Of a stretch of 64,000 bases of DNA, positions 8,560 to 18,063 are shown in pieces (the first letter of the stretch is position 1; each line of letters opens with the position of its first letter). This DNA is from Phormidium ambiguum IAM M-71 (lineage in GTDB: Bacteria > Cyanobacteriota > Cyanobacteriia > Cyanobacteriales > Aerosakkonemataceae). The stretch lies in NCBI RefSeq assembly GCF_001904725.1, contig NZ_MRCE01000009.1, positions 78,838 through 142,837 of the forward strand, given 5' to 3'. The translations under genes and the position numbers were made by a program. Below the pieces are notes generated by a model. That model saw only the letters and a program-made list of their open reading frames with translations. It was not told the DNA's origin and did no database searches.

Positions 8560-10347
8560 CTAATTTTCGCTTAAAGTCAATTCGTGAATATTCCAGAATG
8601 CGCCGCCTAATGCTGAGTATTGTACTCCTTGAATGCGATCGCGCACAGCTGCCAATGATAAGGGATTAACCAAATAAATTACTGGTACTTGTTCCTGCAC
8701 AATGTTTTGGAATTCGGCATAAATTGCTTTACGTTTAGTGTCGTCTAATTCTTGAGCACCTGCGATCATTAAGCGATCGATTTCTTTCTCCCAATCAGTA
8801 ACCACCCAACCATTTATCGGCGGTTCATTTGGCGCAGCGCCTTGATTAAAGCTATGTAATCCACCTTTACTATTCCAAACATTAGCACCATCATTCGGTT
8901 CCACTCCTCCAGTTAATCCGAGTAAATAACATTCCCAATCTCTAGTATTAGAAAGTTTATCTACTAAAGTGCCAAAATTAATCGGTGTAAAGTCAACTTG
9001 AATGCCAATTTTACTCAAATCTTGCTTAATTTGCGCCCCCATTGCTTCCCGAATTTTATTACCGCTATTTGTCATTAAAGTGAAGCGAACTCGATTACCA
9101 TTCCAGTCTAATAATTGTCCTTCAGAATTGTATTTAAATCCTGCTTTCAATAGCAATTCTTTGGATTTTTCTAGGTTATAATCATAAACTTTCAATCCGT
9201 TTTCAGGAGTTAGATAAAAAGGGCTTTGTACGGAAATTGGAGAATTTTGGGGAGCACCTAATCCCCGGAAAGTGTTGTTAATCATTGTTTGGCGATCGAT
9301 CGCGTAAGCCACTGCTTGACGAAATTCCTTAGTATTAAACCAGCGCGACTTAATCGGATTTACGATCGGCTGACCATTAGAATTTTTGGCCTTATTTAAA
9401 TTAAAAGAAATAAAAGTTGTTCCCGAAGCAGGCCCACCATTAAAAATAGAAAAATTGCCCCGTTTTTCTTCACGCTTTACTAAGGAAAAAACATCCGGCG
9501 ATACAGGAATTTGATCTAAACTTCCCGAACGGAATTGCATCAAAGAAACATCAGTCGATTCGACAATTTGCCAAACCCATCTTTCAATATATGGCTGTTG
9601 CTGTCCTTGGCTACCTTTTCGCCAATAATAAGGATTACGCCGAAAAATTATCCGTTGACTTGTATCGTATCTTTCTAAAGCATAAGGCCCATTAACTACT
9701 ATTGAGTTAGGTGGTGTATCAACTCCCCAAGTGGTCAGAAATCTCGGTTTACCATCTCTATTTTTCTCATTAACATATTTTCTTAAAATATGCGCTGGCA
9801 AAATCGGAACTCCAGTTACTCTTAAAAATGGGGCAAAAGGTTCAGGAACAGTAAATTCTACTCGGCGTTCATCTAATTTTTTTACTGTAGGTAAAGCCCG
9901 ACTTTCCCCAATTCTTAATACATCTCTAGTATCTGTAGGAATTGCTTCATTGAGATAAACTTCATTGTAAGTAAAAATTACATCATCTACCGTTAATGGT
10001 TTACCATCTGACCATTTTAAATTCGGCTTTAACGTAAAAACTATTTTCTTCTTATCTTCCGAAACTGTCCAAGATTCTGCTAAAGCTGGTTCAAGTTTAC
10101 CTGTCAACCCATTGTCCGTAACCAAACCTTCAAACATTATAGCAGTGGGACTTGGTGCTTCTTGAACAAAAGGTGGATTAAAAGTTTTTGGGTCGCTAAG
10201 TACGCCAGTAACAATTTGCGGAACTTGGGCAGTTGCGCTTTTTATTCTTAAGGCGCTACAACTGGTAAGTGCGATCGCGCCAATAAATAAGAAACCTAAC
10301 AATAGTCCTGAAAATTTTATCCTTTTAATAGCCGAGTATTTCATCAT
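8560..10347 (-). CDS. ABC transporter substrate-binding lipoprotein, family 5 (peptide/nickel type)
   Basis: Periplasmic binding lipoprotein of the DppA/OppA/NikA family. An N-terminal signal of about 29 residues ends in the lipobox LTSC (C30). The mature domain has typical family signatures: LAESWTVSEDKKKIVFTLK near 90-110, LKWSDGKPLTVDDVIFTYN near 110-130, and later TKEFRQAVAYAIDR. At 595 residues it is of normal length. No permease or ATPase gene lies next to it, so it must work with components encoded elsewhere. The substrate could be a peptide, a metal chelate or another solute. It follows the small 107-residue gene after 38 bp and may share the ispF transcript. Confidence 0.88.
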   Translation of the reverse strand: MMKYSAIKRIKFSGLLLGFLFIGAIALTSCSALRIKSATAQVPQIVTGVLSDPKTFNPPFVQEAPSPTAIMFEGLVTDNGLTGKLEPALAESWTVSEDKKKIVFTLKPNLKWSDGKPLTVDDVIFTYNEVYLNEAIPTDTRDVLRIGESRALPTVKKLDERRVEFTVPEPFAPFLRVTGVPILPAHILRKYVNEKNRDGKPRFLTTWGVDTPPNSIVVNGPYALERYDTSQRIIFRRNPYYWRKGSQGQQQPYIERWVWQIVESTDVSLMQFRSGSLDQIPVSPDVFSLVKREEKRGNFSIFNGGPASGTTFISFNLNKAKNSNGQPIVNPIKSRWFNTKEFRQAVAYAIDRQTMINNTFRGLGAPQNSPISVQSPFYLTPENGLKVYDYNLEKSKELLLKAGFKYNSEGQLLDWNGNRVRFTLMTNSGNKIREAMGAQIKQDLSKIGIQVDFTPINFGTLVDKLSNTRDWECYLLGLTGGVEPNDGANVWNSKGGLHSFNQGAAPNEPPINGWVVTDWEKEIDRLMIAGAQELDDTKRKAIYAEFQNIVQEQVPVIYLVNPLSLAAVRDRIQGVQYSALGGAFWNIHELTLSEN

Positions 10348-10385
10348 TTATCTTCTCTAAAAATTAGCTAATCTACAAATTAGTT

Positions 10386-10709
10386 TCAAGATACAGAATC
10401 ACTTTCCAGTACTACCTCAGATTTTGTTGTTCCATTTGCTAACTGTTGTAATAAACCAATTTTTTCCACTTGATCTGATGCAGGTGGCTTTTGTGATTTC
10501 CAATGATAAGCTAACATCACAAAAGGAATAACTTGATGCCAAGATTGCCAGTAAGACTTTAGTTGGGAGAAAGCTTGCTGTTTTGCTTGAGAATTTTTAA
10601 ATCCTAAAGCTTTTACTTCAGCAATTAAAATCGCTTGTTCTTCACTATTGTAGGCGATAATATCTATCTGTCTTTGAGGAATAAAATTTGCCGTTTCCAT
10701 TACTTTCAT
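10386..10709 (-). CDS. Small protein with a PD-(D/E)XK-like core
   Basis: A 107-residue protein with no certain family. Residues 12-33 read like the catalytic strand pair of the PD-(D/E)XK nuclease fold: RQIDIIAY with D16, then LIAEVKA with E31 and K33. A helix rich in Gln/Lys and a VIPFVMLAY strand follow, also compatible with that fold. The usual helix carrying an early Glu would have to be the short N-terminus. The C-terminal 30 residues look disordered. It lies 31 bp downstream of ispF and 38 bp upstream of the solute-binding protein gene. Function is unknown, and a nuclease role is only a motif-based guess. Confidence 0.55.
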   Translation of the reverse strand: MKVMETANFIPQRQIDIIAYNSEEQAILIAEVKALGFKNSQAKQQAFSQLKSYWQSWHQVIPFVMLAYHWKSQKPPASDQVEKIGLLQQLANGTTKSEVVLESDSVS

Positions 10710-10740
10710 CCTTTTCGCAAATCTTAGGTTTTATGGCAAC

Positions 10741-11223
10741 TTAATCAGCCGCTACCAATAAAGCTACAGAATAGGCACAAATTCCTTCTTCTCTTCCTTC
10801 CGGGCCTAATTTTTCGTTAGTAGTGGCTTTAATGCCAATTTGGTCAGGTTTCAATTCTAAAACAGCTGCTATGCGATCGCGCATTGCCGAAATATGCGGT
10901 TTCAACTTCGGACGTTCCGCTACAATTACCGAATCAATATTACTCACTCGCCAACCTTTTTCCCGGACAAGCTGATCCACTTGACTCAATAACACTAAAC
11001 TATCAGCCCCCGCCCATTTTGGATCGGTTGGTGGGAAATAATGACCAATATCCCCCAAACTTAACGCCCCCAACATCGCATCCATAATCGCGTGCGTCAA
11101 GACATCTGCATCGCTATGTCCCAACAACCCCAATTCGTGAGAAATCTGGACACCTCCCAAAATCAAAGGTCGTCCAGATACTAATCGATGAATATCGTAA
11201 CCGTTACCTATGCGAATGTTCAT
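10741..11223 (-). CDS. ispF: 2-C-methyl-D-erythritol 2,4-cyclodiphosphate synthase
   Basis: Fifth enzyme of the MEP isoprenoid pathway. It converts CDP-methylerythritol 2-phosphate to the cyclodiphosphate with loss of CMP. At 160 residues it has the usual length. Metal ligands D10 and H12 lie in GYDIH, and H44 lies in [11 protein letters not shown]. The GDIGHYFPP and [16 protein letters not shown] motifs are intact. Its ATG overlaps the stop of the DUF1517 gene by 4 bp (ATGA), indicating translational coupling. In a carotenoid- and chlorophyll-making organism it is a housekeeping gene. Confidence 0.97.
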   Translation of the reverse strand: MNIRIGNGYDIHRLVSGRPLILGGVQISHELGLLGHSDADVLTHAIMDAMLGALSLGDIGHYFPPTDPKWAGADSLVLLSQVDQLVREKGWRVSNIDSVIVAERPKLKPHISAMRDRIAAVLELKPDQIGIKATTNEKLGPEGREEGICAYSVALLVAAD

Positions 11224-12251
11224 GCTATCTGCATCATATTTGCGTACTCACTTAACATTTCATCATAAGTTAGGCTTTCTTGGTCTGATTGGGGAGTCCA
11301 AAGTAACTCAAATACAGAAAGATACTCTGGTGGAGTAGCCGCAATTTTTTCTAACGCTTGTTTCAAATCTTGGCTGGAGTAAATATCGCCGAACATTGGT
11401 CGATCGTTTTCTGTACCAACTAATAAGGTAACAACAATGTACGTTCCTGGTTCTTGATCTGGCTTAACATCTTGTGGCAGTTGGCGAATTTTCCCCTTAA
11501 CATTCGACAAAGTTTCTGCGCTAAATTTTGTCCGTTCTTCGATGGAAATTTGATTGAAAACTTTTTCGGCTTCTTCCCGACTCTTCACCGTTTTAGAAGT
11601 AGCAGAAACGTGCGTCCAATTTTCTGGAGTTCGCAACAATGCTAATACAGATTCCTGCATTAATTCCCTTAATCCTTCGGGAGTACTAGTATCAATTTGC
11701 AAACTTAAATCCGTAAGTTGTTTCTGCACTACATGGGCTTGAGATAATAACCCAATTTGAATTTTACTTACAGTAACAATATTGTTATCTAACTCTTTGT
11801 TACCAGTGGAATAAGTTACTATTCCATCGCCAGAACTACTACTGCTACTAACTGAGTTTTTCAACGCGGAGACGATCGCAAATCCCAAAATTCCCACAAT
11901 CAAAATTAACACAATCATCGGCAACGGTGAAGAATAGTAACCGTAACTGCCGCCATAATATCCCCCAGGCGCAACATATACATTCGGGCTTGTATAAGTT
12001 GGGCTACTACGATACCCTCCTGAATTATTATCAGAATATCCTCGACTCCGACTCGGAGCACTGCGAGAAGGCGAAGACCTATTAAAAGAACCTCCTCCGC
12101 TGCGTCCCCCACCACGTTTAGCTAATGCTTCCTGACCAACATTTAACCTTACTTGTTTGTGAGTTGGCGTAAACTCAATGTTGACAGCATTAACTAATAA
12201 CAAGGAAAAGGCAGCTGTACACCAAAATTGCAACTGAGATTTACTCTTCAT
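11220..12251 (-). CDS. DUF1517 family membrane protein
   Basis: A 343-residue protein with an N-terminal hydrophobic signal or anchor (about 8-24). A low-complexity Gly/Ser/Arg/Tyr segment follows (about 45-108), then a transmembrane helix (about 110-130), a poly-Ser linker and a soluble domain (about 140-343). The soluble part carries the DUF1517 pattern, with [29 protein letters not shown] and the end [13 protein letters not shown] core. The family occurs in cyanobacteria and plastids and has no settled function. It is first in a minus-strand run with ispF, overlapping it by 4 bp, and is separated from trmD by an inverted repeat. Confidence 0.8.
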   Translation of the reverse strand: MKSKSQLQFWCTAAFSLLLVNAVNIEFTPTHKQVRLNVGQEALAKRGGGRSGGGSFNRSSPSRSAPSRSRGYSDNNSGGYRSSPTYTSPNVYVAPGGYYGGSYGYYSSPLPMIVLILIVGILGFAIVSALKNSVSSSSSSGDGIVTYSTGNKELDNNIVTVSKIQIGLLSQAHVVQKQLTDLSLQIDTSTPEGLRELMQESVLALLRTPENWTHVSATSKTVKSREEAEKVFNQISIEERTKFSAETLSNVKGKIRQLPQDVKPDQEPGTYIVVTLLVGTENDRPMFGDIYSSQDLKQALEKIAATPPEYLSVFELLWTPQSDQESLTYDEMLSEYANMMQIA

Positions 12252-12373
12252 AGGTCAAATTAACAAACTTTATTTCGATCTTAGTTCTCAATCTAGGTTG
12301 CCCCTATCCCCATAGACAATTTGTATTCTTAATATTTCTTTATTTAAATTCCTTCCTTGGATAGATGCAAATT

Positions 12374-12457
12374 AAAACACGACCGGGATTTATTGATTAC
12401 ATGATGAGCAGGATTAATCAACAAATCTGGTAAATCTGTAAATCCCGATCGCGTTTT
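12374..12457. repeat. 19-bp inverted repeat pair, likely trmD 3' hairpin
   Basis: AAAACACGACCGGGATTTA (12374-12392) and TAAATCCCGATCGCGTTTT (12439-12457) are complementary at 17 of 19 positions. The loop contains short TAAATCTG direct repeats. It starts 14 bp beyond the trmD stop, so the trmD message would end in this structure. Read leftwards the outer arm gives a U-rich edge (GTTTTAAT), which fits a terminator, but the loop is long. Confidence 0.5.
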
Positions 12458-12470
12458 TCCTCCTGCCTTC

Positions 12471-13178
12471 TTAATCTGCCGCTTCCTCACTTGATTTTTG
12501 CAACCAAATATCATATAAATCGGGACGACGATCGCGTGTTCTTTCCCTTTGCTGTTGCAGTCGCCAACGGGCAATTTCCCCGTGATTTCCTGATAGTAAT
12601 ACATCCGGGACTCGCCAACCGCGAAATTCTGGAGGGCGGGTGTATTGCGGATAATCTAACAAAATCGCTTCAAAACTTTCAGCTTTCAAAGATTCTTCCT
12701 TCCCCACCGTTCCTGGTAGCAACCGCACCACACCATTAATTAAAGTTAATGCCGGAATTTCTCCACAAGTTAAAATAAAATCTCCCAAAGATACCTCACG
12801 AGTGACTAAATTTAACACTCTTTCATCCACACCTTCGTAATGACCACAAATAACTACCAATTGGTCATAATTTGTCGCCCAATTTTTTAATAATGGTTGA
12901 TTGAGAGATTCACCTTGGGGAGTCATTAAAATTACGTCCCGTTTTGGTAAAATTGGTAAGGATTCCACAGCCGCAAAGATCGGTTCTGGTTTCATCAACA
13001 TTCCTACGCCACCACCGTAAGGTTCATCATCTACCCGTCGATGCTTATCTGTGGCGTAATCTCTAGGATTTACCAGATTTACAGTCGCAATCTCTTTTGC
13101 TAAGGCTTTCCCCAACAACCCAGAACTCAGAGGGGAAGTAAAAAAATCAGGAAATAAAGTAACAACATCTATTCGCAC
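12471..13178 (-). CDS. trmD: tRNA (guanine37-N1)-methyltransferase
   Basis: SPOUT-class methyltransferase that modifies G37 of tRNAs using S-adenosylmethionine to prevent frameshifting. The 235-residue protein starts MRIDVVTLFPDFF. It contains DDEPYGGGVGMLMKPEP (about 50-66), the knot motif GHYEGVDERV (about 111-120) and SLGDFILTCGE (about 130-140), then RPPEFRGWRVPDVLLSGNH. The usual TGGE is TCGE here. It is of normal length and its key motifs are intact. It lies alone upstream of the DUF1517-ispF run. Confidence 0.97.
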   Translation of the reverse strand: MRIDVVTLFPDFFTSPLSSGLLGKALAKEIATVNLVNPRDYATDKHRRVDDEPYGGGVGMLMKPEPIFAAVESLPILPKRDVILMTPQGESLNQPLLKNWATNYDQLVVICGHYEGVDERVLNLVTREVSLGDFILTCGEIPALTLINGVVRLLPGTVGKEESLKAESFEAILLDYPQYTRPPEFRGWRVPDVLLSGNHGEIARWRLQQQRERTRDRRPDLYDIWLQKSSEEAAD

Positions 13179-13789
13179 AATTTCACAATTACTGGAAAAG
13201 GAACAACTATTTATGCAGTCTGGCAGAAATCACCAATCAGTTGAGAAAAGGTAAAAATTCGAGTATGCAAGCCTTGTTGCCTTCTGCCTTTTGCTTTGGA
13301 GCCTTCTGCCTTCTTGCACTAGTTTAGCTACAAAAGTTACCAAAATACAACAAGAAGAATGTTAAAAAAGAAGACTCATTACCAATTCGTTTAATTAATA
13401 GTCTGTTAGGAAGGAGGAGGATTAAAACTTTGATAAAAGCCAAGAATTTTATTATCTTGTTCCTATCAGATTGTAAGATCTAAATGGTTTGTGGATATTT
13501 GCTAATTTCTTACAATGACGGACAAAAAATTTCATAAATGTTTAATAATAGGTTTTATAAACTACCATTATGTGTTAAAGAATACGATCTAGAGCGCTAA
13601 CCATACTAGTACTGAGTCTAGTTACAGAGTGACAGATTGTAGGATTGTTGGCTTTCTCATCTAATCGCAGTCGAGGAAGATAGCTTTTCATCATTGCCTC
13701 TGGTGAACTCAGGACTAAAAATGAGGAGAACCAACAATTGTCAAGTATGGCTTAAAACTCAAGTTAACTGGAGAAGAGGAAACATCAAA
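13179..13789. other. 611-bp intergenic region upstream of cyanophycinase
   Basis: Divergent control region between trmD and cphB. It holds a stretch with CCTTCTGCCTT repeats (about 13271-13315) related to those at 17598-17640. A strong Shine-Dalgarno-like AAGGAGGAGG (13411-13420) precedes a TTG-initiated frame of 17 codons (13430-13483). Overlapping its end, TTGTAAGA and TCTTACAA (13471-13478 and 13508-13515) form an 8-bp inverted repeat. I found no NtcA-type GTA-N8-TAC site. No tRNA or known riboswitch was recognised. Confidence 0.4.
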
Positions 13790-14671
13790 ATGTTGCAATT
13801 GGAAGTTCAAGCACAGGAACAGAGAAAGCCCCAACCGATGAAAACAGCAGTTATGGTAATTGGCGGTGCTGAAGATAAAGTACATGGTAGAGAAATTCTG
13901 CACGCATTTTTTAATCGTTCTGGGGGAACGGATGCTCAAATAGCGATTATACCATCAGCATCCCGGGAACCTGCAATCATTGGCGAAAGATATCGCGCTA
14001 TATTTCAGGAGATGGGGGCGAAGCGGATTGAGTTGCTGGATATCCGCGATCGCGCACAATGCGAAGACCCCGCTTACCATGAATTCTTAGAAACTTGTAC
14101 GGGTGTATTCATGACAGGCGGCGATCAGCTGAGATTATGCGGATTGCTGGCGGATACGCCGTTTATGGAAAAATTACGCTTGGGAGTTTGGCAAGGTAGA
14201 CTGACTTTAGCCGGAACTAGTGCAGGTGCGGCAGTAATGGGACACCACATGATTGCAGGTGGTGGAAGTGGCGAATGTCCCAACCGTTCCTTAGTTGATA
14301 TGGCGACGGGATTAGGTTTTTTACCGGAAGTAATTGTCGATCAACATTTCCACAATCGGAATCGCATGGCAAGATTGATGAGTGCAGTTTCCGCCCATCC
14401 CGATCGCTTAGGGATTGGGATTGATGAAGATACCTGCGCTTTGTTTGAAGGAGACGGCATTATTCAAGTGTTAGGAAAAGGCACAGTTACGATTGTCGAT
14501 CCCGCAGAAATGTCTTACACCAATCAACCTTACATTGGTGCTACCGATCCCATCAGTATTTATAATTTGAGGGTTCACATTCTTAGCTATGGCGATCGCT
14601 ATGATATGCGCCAACGCAAAATAATTCCTTCTTTGGGTGAAGGATGTGTAACAGATCAAACAGGAACATAA
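13790..14671 (+). CDS. cphB: Cyanophycinase
   Basis: Peptidase of family S51 that cuts the storage polymer cyanophycin into beta-Asp-Arg dipeptides. The start is set at ATG 13790, which follows a GGAGAAGAGGA ribosome-binding site and gives 293 residues, close to family length. An upstream TTG at 13694 would only add an unrelated N-terminus. The nucleophile S145 lies in AGTSAGAAVM. VIGGAEDKVHGREIL, FMTGGDQLRLCG and DQHFHNRNRMARL are conserved family blocks. It is followed by cphA after 244 bp, the standard cyanobacterial cphBA order, so the gene pair couples breakdown and synthesis of the nitrogen reserve. Confidence 0.96.
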   Translation: MLQLEVQAQEQRKPQPMKTAVMVIGGAEDKVHGREILHAFFNRSGGTDAQIAIIPSASREPAIIGERYRAIFQEMGAKRIELLDIRDRAQCEDPAYHEFLETCTGVFMTGGDQLRLCGLLADTPFMEKLRLGVWQGRLTLAGTSAGAAVMGHHMIAGGGSGECPNRSLVDMATGLGFLPEVIVDQHFHNRNRMARLMSAVSAHPDRLGIGIDEDTCALFEGDGIIQVLGKGTVTIVDPAEMSYTNQPYIGATDPISIYNLRVHILSYGDRYDMRQRKIIPSLGEGCVTDQTGT

Positions 14672-14915
14672 AAATAATTGTGTTGTTCTTTTTTTCTTCT
14701 TGTGGAAAATGCTGAATCTGAGCGCTAGCTATTCATATTTAACTAGTAGTATTTTTAACATTGATGGTTTAACTCTTTCTCAAAAAATAGAAAGAAAAAC
14801 TAGAAATGTCAGCAAAAAAATGTTACTAGCGAACAGTTTAGTGATGCCAATGAATTTGAAACTAGATAATTGTCTTTATTGCTGTCCTGCTGCTCAATGA
14901 CTCTCGGATACTGCC

Positions 14916-17594
14916 ATGAAAATTCTTAAAATCCAGACGTTACGCGGTCCTAACTATTGGAGCATTCGACGACACAAACTAATCGTGATGCGTCTCGATT
15001 TGGAAGAACTTGCCGATCGCCCCTCAAATGAAATTCCCGGTTTTTATGAGGGATTGGTCGAAGTTTTACCAAGCTTAGTAGAGCATTTTTGTTCCCCAGG
15101 GTGTCGCGGCGGTTTCCTCACCAGAGTCAAAGAAGGCACAATGATGGGGCATATCGTAGAACACATTGCCCTGGAACTACAACTACTCGCAGGAATACAA
15201 GTGGGATTTGGTCGGACAAGAGAAACGCCAACCCCCGGCGTGTATCATGTCGTAATTGAATACAAAGACGAACAAGCTGGTCGCTATGCGGCACGGGCAG
15301 CGGTCAGGCTGTGTCAAAGTTTGCTGGAAACGGGTAGTTATCCTGCCGCAGAATTAGAACAAGACCTGCAAGATTTGAAAGAAATGGCAGCGGATGCTGC
15401 TTTAGGGCCAAGTACAGAAACTATTGTCAAAGAAGCGGAAGCCAGGGGTATTCCTTGGACAGCTTTGAGTACCAGGGCTTTGGTGCAATTCGGCCAAGGC
15501 GTATATCAAAAGCGAATTCAAGCAACTCTCTCGTCGCAAACGGGAATTTTAGGTGTAGAACTAGCTTCAGATAAAGAAAGTACTAAACAAGTTTTACGGG
15601 AAGCGGGTGTCCCTGTTCCGCTGGGAACGGTGGTTAATTTCTTGGATGAGTTGGAAGATGCGATCGCAGATGTGGGCGGCTACCCAATCGTAATTAAACC
15701 TTTGGATGGCAATCACGGACGCGGGATTACCATTAACATTACTTCTTGGGAAGAAGCCGAACAAGCTTACGACGCGGCGAAGGAAATTTCTAAATCCGTG
15801 ATTGTGGAACGTTACTATCAAGGGCGGGATCACCGGATTTTAGTTGTCAATGGGAAAGTCGTTGCTGTTGCCGAAAGAATACCCGCCCACGTCGTTGGCG
15901 ATGGGAAATCAACAATTCAAGAATTGATTGATGAAACAAATCGAGACCCAAATCGCGGTGTCGGACACGATAACATTCTGACGCGAATTGAACTCGATCG
16001 CACATCTTGGCAATTATTAGAAAAACAAGGTTATACCCTAGAAACAGTATTACCAAAAGAACAAATTTGTTATCTGCGGGCAACGGCGAATTTGAGTACA
16101 GGTGGAATTGCAGTCGATCGTACTGACGACATTCACCCGGAAAATGTTTGGATTGCTCAAAGAGTCGCCAAAATTATCGGCTTAGATATTGCTGGAATCG
16201 ATGTTGTTACCGCCGATATCACCCGTCCGTTAAAAGAAATGGATGGAGTGATTGTGGAAGTAAACGCCGCACCTGGATTTAGAATGCACGCTTCTCCTAG
16301 TCGAGGCATTGCCCGGAATGTCGGGGGCGCGGTAATTGATATGTTATACCCACCTGGCACACCTTCCCGCATCCCCATTTTGGCAGTCACAGGTACTAAC
16401 GGCAAAACCACAACTACTCGTTTATTAGCCCATATTTACCGTCAAACAGGTGTGGTAGTAGGTTATACGACTACTGACGGTACTTACATTGGGGAGTTTT
16501 TGGTCGAAAAAGGTGATAACACAGGCCCCCAAAGCGCTCAATTGATTTTACAAGACCCAACTGTAGAAGTAGCGGTGTTAGAAGCTGCTAGGGGTGGGAT
16601 TTTGCGATCGGGATTAGGATTTGATGCCTCAGATGTGGCGATTATTCTCAATGTCGCCGCCGATCACTTGGGCATTGCTGATATTGACACTGTAGAAAAA
16701 TTAGCTCACGTTAAAAGTGTAGTTGCCGAAGCGATTCATCCCAATGGCTACGCCGTGCTCAACGCTGACGATCCCTTAGTTTCAGCAATGGCAGAACGGA
16801 CAAAAGCACAAATAGCTTACTTCTCAATGAATCCTGAGTCCGAGTTAGTTAAAGAACATACTAGCCAAGGTGGGATTGCCGCAGTTTATGAAAACGGCTA
16901 CATCTCCATTTTGAAAGGAGATTGGACAATTCGGATTGAACAAGCAGTTAACGTCCCCTTGACAATGGGTGGACGCGCACCGTTTATGATTGCTAATGCC
17001 TTAGCTGCTTGTTTAGCTGCTTTTGTTCAAGGTGTAGATGTTGACGTGATTAGAGGGGCAATTAGAACTTTCCGCGCCTCTAGCAATCAAACGCCAGGGA
17101 GAATGAACTTGTTTAACTTGGGCAATTATCATGCTTTAATTGACTATGCCCATAACCCGCACAGCTACGAAGCTTTAGCGAGTTTCATTCGTAGTTGGCC
17201 TGGTGAAAGAATTGGGGTAGTGGGTGGCCCGGGCGATCGCCGCGATGAAGACTTTGTGCAGTTAGGAAAGTTGGCAGCGCAAATGTTCGATCGCATTATT
17301 GTCAAAGAAGATGACGATAACAGAGGCAGAGAACGCGGCGATGGTGCCAGATTAATTATTGAAGGCATCAAACAAGCTCAAGCAGACTTTAATTACGAAA
17401 CAATTCTCGATGAAACTAAGGCAATTAACACCGCTTTAGACAGTGCTACTGTTAACAGTTTGGTAGTAATTTTGCCCGAAAGTGTCAGTCGTGCTGTCAG
17501 CTTAATTGAAGCCCGAAATCCTATCCCCGACCCAGTACAACAACCTGCATCAGTAGAATCTAATAATGCAGTTGCTTCCTCAGCGGTGAATTAG
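14916..17594 (+). CDS. cphA: Cyanophycin synthetase
   Basis: Makes multi-L-arginyl-poly-L-aspartate from Asp, Arg and ATP without ribosomes. At 892 residues it has the full cyanobacterial length. An N-terminal domain (about 1-160) is followed by an ATP-grasp domain (about 215-470, with YPIVIKPLDGNHGRGI and the EVNAAPGFRMH end). A Mur-ligase-like domain follows, with the P-loop VTGTNGKTTTTR near residue 490 and DYAHNPHSYEAL further on. The C-terminal ~20 residues are low complexity. It is read in the same direction as cphB. The 244-bp gap has no convincing gene, so co-transcription is possible but a separate promoter cannot be excluded. Confidence 0.98.
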   Translation: MKILKIQTLRGPNYWSIRRHKLIVMRLDLEELADRPSNEIPGFYEGLVEVLPSLVEHFCSPGCRGGFLTRVKEGTMMGHIVEHIALELQLLAGIQVGFGRTRETPTPGVYHVVIEYKDEQAGRYAARAAVRLCQSLLETGSYPAAELEQDLQDLKEMAADAALGPSTETIVKEAEARGIPWTALSTRALVQFGQGVYQKRIQATLSSQTGILGVELASDKESTKQVLREAGVPVPLGTVVNFLDELEDAIADVGGYPIVIKPLDGNHGRGITINITSWEEAEQAYDAAKEISKSVIVERYYQGRDHRILVVNGKVVAVAERIPAHVVGDGKSTIQELIDETNRDPNRGVGHDNILTRIELDRTSWQLLEKQGYTLETVLPKEQICYLRATANLSTGGIAVDRTDDIHPENVWIAQRVAKIIGLDIAGIDVVTADITRPLKEMDGVIVEVNAAPGFRMHASPSRGIARNVGGAVIDMLYPPGTPSRIPILAVTGTNGKTTTTRLLAHIYRQTGVVVGYTTTDGTYIGEFLVEKGDNTGPQSAQLILQDPTVEVAVLEAARGGILRSGLGFDASDVAIILNVAADHLGIADIDTVEKLAHVKSVVAEAIHPNGYAVLNADDPLVSAMAERTKAQIAYFSMNPESELVKEHTSQGGIAAVYENGYISILKGDWTIRIEQAVNVPLTMGGRAPFMIANALAACLAAFVQGVDVDVIRGAIRTFRASSNQTPGRMNLFNLGNYHALIDYAHNPHSYEALASFIRSWPGERIGVVGGPGDRRDEDFVQLGKLAAQMFDRIIVKEDDDNRGRERGDGARLIIEGIKQAQADFNYETILDETKAINTALDSATVNSLVVILPESVSRAVSLIEARNPIPDPVQQPASVESNNAVASSAVN

Positions 17595-17597
17595 AAA

Positions 17598-17720
17598 AGG
17601 CAGAAGGCTTTTGGAAGGCAGAAGGCAGAAGGCAGAAGGTAAAAATTCCCCTTTTCCCTTTTCCCTTTCCCCCTTCCCCCCATCTCCCTACTTCCCCTGC
17701 TCCCCTGCCTCCCTGCTCTC
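17598..17720. repeat. low-complexity repeat block (GCAGAAGG and CCCCTTTTCCC types)
   Basis: From 17598 the sequence runs through several GCAGAAGG units. It then has long pyrimidine tracts of the CCCTTTTCCC and CCCCTGCTCC types that continue into the 3' end of the tatA gene. Related CCTTCTGCC units occur at about 13281-13313 and 7941-7951. Such tracts are frequent between cyanobacterial genes and vary between strains. The block separates the convergent cphA and tatA genes. Confidence 0.65.
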
Positions 17721-17879
17721 TTGCTCCCCGGCTTCCTCCTGAGATTTGCTCATTTCATCTTTAAATCCTTTTAAAGTTTTACCCAAAGCACTACCCATTT
17801 CGGGGATCTTTTTGGGGCCAAAAACTAGTAGAGCAACTACAGCGATAATACCGATTTCTGGTAATCCTAATCCAAACAT
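17688..17879 (-). CDS. tatA: Twin-arginine translocase subunit TatA/E
   Basis: Pore-forming subunit of the Tat export system. The chosen ATG (17877-17879) has an ideal AGGAG ribosome-binding site 6 nt upstream; a TTG two codons earlier is less likely. The protein has 63 residues: FGLGLPEIGIIAVVALLVFGP as membrane helix and hinge, then KKIPEMGSALGKTLKGFKDEM as the amphipathic helix. The last ~15 residues (Glu/Gln/Gly/Ser rich) are encoded by the pyrimidine-rich repeat next to it, so the tail is repeat-derived and probably dispensable. A DUF362 protein at 53560 carries a twin-arginine signal and is a possible client. Confidence 0.93.
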   Translation of the reverse strand: MFGLGLPEIGIIAVVALLVFGPKKIPEMGSALGKTLKGFKDEMSKSQEEAGEQESREAGEQGK

Positions 17880-18063
17880 TTGCAACTCCTATTTGTCAAT
17901 CAAGGCATAGCGTTATTATACGAACTAAAATTGCATCTAATAGTAAGGGCAATAAGTAAGTACTAAATTTTTAATTTTGATTACAGTGTATACCAAATTG
18001 ATAGATGAGTTGAGTATGCTAGTGTCGGCTTTCACATAAGCGATTAACACTAGTTTAACTATT

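Noticed and set aside
12344..12604. Minus-strand frame overlapping the end of trmD
   Set aside because: It overlaps the conserved C-terminus of trmD in another frame and crosses an inverted repeat.
14700..14900. 66-codon frame between cphB and cphA
   Set aside because: It starts at TTG with no ribosome-binding site, has no recognisable motif, and its composition looks like AT-rich intergenic DNA.
17598..17720. CRISPR array
   Set aside because: The repeats here and at 13271, 33481 and 54726 are short, contiguous or degenerate units without unique spacers of regular length, and no cas genes are present.
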